A stretch of DNA of 7,421 nt from Oscillospiraceae bacterium. Its GTDB lineage: Bacteria > Bacillota > Clostridia > Oscillospirales > Ruminococcaceae. The notes under the pieces were generated by a model. The model was not told where the DNA came from. It saw only the letters and a list, made by a program, of their open reading frames with translations, and made no database searches. The DNA is taken from positions 1 through 7,421 of the forward strand of contig JAISLG010000002.1 in the NCBI GenBank assembly GCA_031260615.1. The letters run 5' to 3'. This document shows positions 5,094 through 7,421 of the stretch, piece after piece. How positions within the stretch are numbered: the stretch's first letter is position 1; every line of letters begins with the position of its first letter. A program made the translations under genes and the position numbers.

Positions 5094-7322
5094 ATGAAAC
5101 CAAAAGTAACTAAATCTAAATTAAACGCAAATAAGCAAACGCAATCAGCGAAAAATTCGGCGCACATCGAAAATGCGGGCGCGGTTATCGAAACGCCCGT
5201 AACCGACACGTTAATCAAGAACTATATGCCGTACGCGATGAGCGTAATTGTGTCGCGCGCCCTCCCCGAAATAGACGGGTTTAAGCCCGCTCACCGCAAG
5301 TTACTCTACACTATGTATAAAATGGGGCTTGTGAACGGGGGGCGGACGAAATCCGCGAATATTGTCGGGCAGACTATGCGGCTTAACCCACACGGGGATA
5401 CCGCGATTTACGAAACAATGGTTCGGCTTTCGCGTGGTAATGAAAGCCTGCTTATCCCGTTAGTTGACAGTAAAGGGAACTTCGGTAAAGCATATTCGCG
5501 CGATATGGCATACGCCGCCAGCCGATACACCGAGGCGAAACTCGAATCCGTCTGTAATGAGGTTTTCGGGGATTTGGATTATGACGCGGCGGATTTTGTC
5601 CCGAACTATGACAATACCACTACCGAACCCGCGCTCCTCCCCGTGAAATTCCCCACTATACTCGCCAACGATAATATCGGTATCGCTGTGTCAATGGCAA
5701 GTAATATCTGTGGGTTTAACCTCACCGAGTTGTGCGACACTACCATAGCACTGATACGCGATAACAAAGCCGAAATAATCAATACATTGCCTGCCCCCGA
5801 CTTTCCCGGCGGCGGCTATTTACTGTATGACGAGAACGCACTCAAAACCATATACGAAACGGGGCGCGGTTCAATTCGCCTCCGCGCACGGTACAACTAC
5901 GACAAAGACGCGAATGTCATCGAAATAACCGAAATTCCCCCGACCGCGAGTATCGAATCCATTATGGACAAACTCGCCGAGAACCTTAAACTCGGCAAAC
6001 TCAAAGAAATATCGGACGCGCGTGACGAAACCGACCTCAGCGGACTCAAAATAGCGGTTGACCTCAAACGCGGCTCAGACCCTGATATTGTAATGGCGAA
6101 ACTCTTTCGGCTCACCCCGTTGGAGGATACATTTTCGTGTAACTTCAACCTCCTTATCGGGGGCAGACCGCGCGTATGCGGTGTCCGTGAGATATTACTC
6201 GAATGGACGGAGTTCCGCGCTGACTGCGTGAAACGCAAAACTACGCATAAACGCAAAAAAGCCGCCGACAAATTGCACCTCCTAAAAGGGCTCGCTAAGA
6301 TACTCCTCGACATCGACCGCGCAATTAAGATTATCCGCGAAACGGAGGAGGAAACCGAGGTAACAGGCAACCTTATGCTTGGGTTTGGGATAGACGAAAT
6401 ACAAGCCGAATACGTTGCGGAAATTAAATTGCGGCACTTAAATAGGGGGCATATCCTCAACCGCACCGAGGAAATATCCGCGCTCGAAAAGGAAATCGCG
6501 GAGTTACAAGCGATTCTTGACGACAAGAAAAAGATATACAATATTATAATATCCGAACTGCGCGAAATCTCGGCGAAATACGCCAAACCGCGCAAGACGT
6601 TGCTATTATACAATGCGGCGACTGTGGACATACCCGACCTCGACGAAACCCCCGACTACCCTGTATGGTGTACCATTACCGACCACGGGTATTTTTACAA
6701 ATTTAAGGCAGAGAATTCCGAGCCGCGCCTCAAAGACGACGACACTATCGTGAAGTCGTTTGAATGTAAGAATAAAACGGAATTGCTTGTGTTCACGGAC
6801 AAGTGCAATGTGTACAAAACGGCTTGTTCGGAGTTTTCGGACAAAAAGGCGAAGGATTTAGGGGATTACCTTGGTGGGTCACTTGGGTTCGCGAGTGGCG
6901 AAACGCTTATTTCTGTGATACCTACCGATGATTACACAGAGATTTTATATATCTTCTTTGCGAACGGGAAATGCGGTAAAGTACCGTTGAACGCGTATGA
7001 AACGAAACAGAACCGCAAGAAGTTACTAAACGCTGTGTCGGAGTTGTCGCCCGTAGTGGCTTTGATTGCCGTGCCGCAGGGGACTATACCCGATTTGTTG
7101 CTTACATCGGGGACGAAAAAACTGATATTCTCGGGTGCGCTTGTGAATATGAAGTCAACACGGGACACGCAAGGGGTGCAAGTATTCAATACGCCGCGTG
7201 GGTTTGCCGTGGAGTCCGCGGTGCTGTTCCGTGCGGGTATGCTTACCAACGCAGATAAGTTTGTGAGTACGAAGATACCGAGCGGTGGTTTCACGGACAC
7301 GGGAGAACAACTAAGACTGTAA
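5094..7322 (+). CDS. parC: type IIA DNA topoisomerase subunit A (ParC/GyrA family)
   Basis: This is the DNA-breaking and rejoining subunit, acting as an A2B2 complex with an ATPase B subunit to decatenate or relax DNA. In the 742 residues, the core begins near residue 38 (TLIKNYMPYAMSVIVSRALP). The catalytic tyrosine is Y145 in AASRYTE, with R144 beside it. I197 (NIGIAVSMASNI) matches the DNA-intercalating Ile174 of E. coli GyrA. T103 and E107 occupy the quinolone-region positions Ser83 and Asp87. A coiled-coil gate region spans about 370-500, and a short beta-pinwheel C-terminus runs from about 520 to 742. No GyrA box (QRRGGKG) is visible, which favours ParC over GyrA. The first 35 or so residues are a Lys/Asn/Ser-rich extension. 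The ATG is the first possible start because a TGA precedes it; no good Shine-Dalgarno site is visible. No parE/gyrB lies upstream, unlike the usual pairing. A weak AT-rich promoter-like patch lies around 5025-5053. Confidence 0.93.
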   Translation: MKPKVTKSKLNANKQTQSAKNSAHIENAGAVIETPVTDTLIKNYMPYAMSVIVSRALPEIDGFKPAHRKLLYTMYKMGLVNGGRTKSANIVGQTMRLNPHGDTAIYETMVRLSRGNESLLIPLVDSKGNFGKAYSRDMAYAASRYTEAKLESVCNEVFGDLDYDAADFVPNYDNTTTEPALLPVKFPTILANDNIGIAVSMASNICGFNLTELCDTTIALIRDNKAEIINTLPAPDFPGGGYLLYDENALKTIYETGRGSIRLRARYNYDKDANVIEITEIPPTASIESIMDKLAENLKLGKLKEISDARDETDLSGLKIAVDLKRGSDPDIVMAKLFRLTPLEDTFSCNFNLLIGGRPRVCGVREILLEWTEFRADCVKRKTTHKRKKAADKLHLLKGLAKILLDIDRAIKIIRETEEETEVTGNLMLGFGIDEIQAEYVAEIKLRHLNRGHILNRTEEISALEKEIAELQAILDDKKKIYNIIISELREISAKYAKPRKTLLLYNAATVDIPDLDETPDYPVWCTITDHGYFYKFKAENSEPRLKDDDTIVKSFECKNKTELLVFTDKCNVYKTACSEFSDKKAKDLGDYLGGSLGFASGETLISVIPTDDYTEILYIFFANGKCGKVPLNAYETKQNRKKLLNAVSELSPVVALIAVPQGTIPDLLLTSGTKKLIFSGALVNMKSTRDTQGVQVFNTPRGFAVESAVLFRAGMLTNADKFVSTKIPSGGFTDTGEQLRL

Positions 7323-7329
7323 TGTCAAT

Positions 7330-7372
7330 GGGCAAGGGCAATGGGCAACGAGGGGCAAGGGGTAACGAGGGG
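7330..7372 (+). other. putative G-quadruplex-forming G-run array after the topoisomerase gene
   Basis: Six runs of three or four G occur at 7330-7332, 7336-7338, 7343-7345, 7352-7355, 7359-7362 and 7369-7372, with spacers of 3-6 bases. This satisfies the usual G3+N1-7 rule with runs to spare. They are on the strand carried by the mRNA, 7 bases after the stop. The block is built of small imperfect repeats such as AATGGGCAA and AACGAGGGG. Confidence 0.6.
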
Positions 7373-7386
7373 AACGATTTCTTATC

Positions 7387-7420
7387 GGGGGGACGTTGGG
7401 GGCGTTGCCCCCAAACCCCC
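7387..7420 (+). terminator. long G/C hairpin at the right edge of the window
   Basis: TTGGGGGC (7396-7403) and GCCCCCAA (7407-7414) form a perfect 8-bp stem with a GTT loop. Outside it, GGGGG (7388-7392) can pair with CCCCC (7416-7420) across a small internal loop. No T-run is visible before the window ends. It may end the topoisomerase transcript or belong to the same G/C-rich intergenic element class as 2850-2887. Confidence 0.45.
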
Positions 7421-7421
7421 A

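Noticed and set aside
5897..6631. 244-residue minus-strand open frame inside the topoisomerase gene
   Set aside because: It lies wholly antisense to a clear parC-family gene, is Ser/Arg/Ile-rich, and matches no family I know.

Overview
The window looks like chromosomal DNA of a Gram-positive-type bacterium, most likely a Bacillota/Clostridia-like lineage. The evidence is the rpsO-pnp gene order, the clostridial style of the type IIA topoisomerase A subunit (an 'IDGFKPAHRKLLYTM' N-terminal block and no canonical GyrA box), strong Shine-Dalgarno sites at some genes, and a consensus sigma-A/sigma-70 type promoter. This assignment is an inference from sequence style. All genes I can support are on the + strand.

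Layout. Positions 1-205 are non-coding and hold a partial dispersed repeat, a short tandem repeat and an 11-bp inverted repeat. A consensus promoter (206-235) drives a structured leader of about 100 nt and then rpsO (ribosomal protein S15, 343-609). A perfect 10-bp hairpin lies between rpsO and pnp (polynucleotide phosphorylase, 706-2829), and pnp starts with TTG. After pnp, a 259-bp gap carries a G/C-rich cloverleaf-like fold (2835-2911), a second copy of the dispersed repeat seen at the window start (2918-2941), and a 14-bp hairpin that looks like a weak terminator (3000-3038).

Next come two genes I do not recognise. The first encodes a 422-residue acidic, Tyr-rich soluble protein (3089-4357). 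The second is a highly acidic reading frame of up to 142 residues (to 4807) whose coding-like 5' part has no ATG, GTG or TTG start. It is in the same frame as the first gene but is separated from it by two in-frame TAA codons. The 286-bp gap after it is packed with repeats: five copies of a GCGGTGTAACC core in both orientations, a perfect 22-bp tandem pair, and a partial 108-bp tandem duplication.

The last gene (5094-7322) encodes the DNA-cleaving A subunit of a type IIA topoisomerase (ParC/GyrA family), with no parE/gyrB partner in view. It is followed by a G-run array able to form a quadruplex and a long G/C hairpin at the window edge.

Functionally, rpsO-pnp is a classic translation/RNA-decay unit and the topoisomerase is a housekeeping enzyme. 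The two unknown genes and the repeat-rich spacers are the accessory, least explained part. I see no transposase, CRISPR array, tRNA or rRNA.
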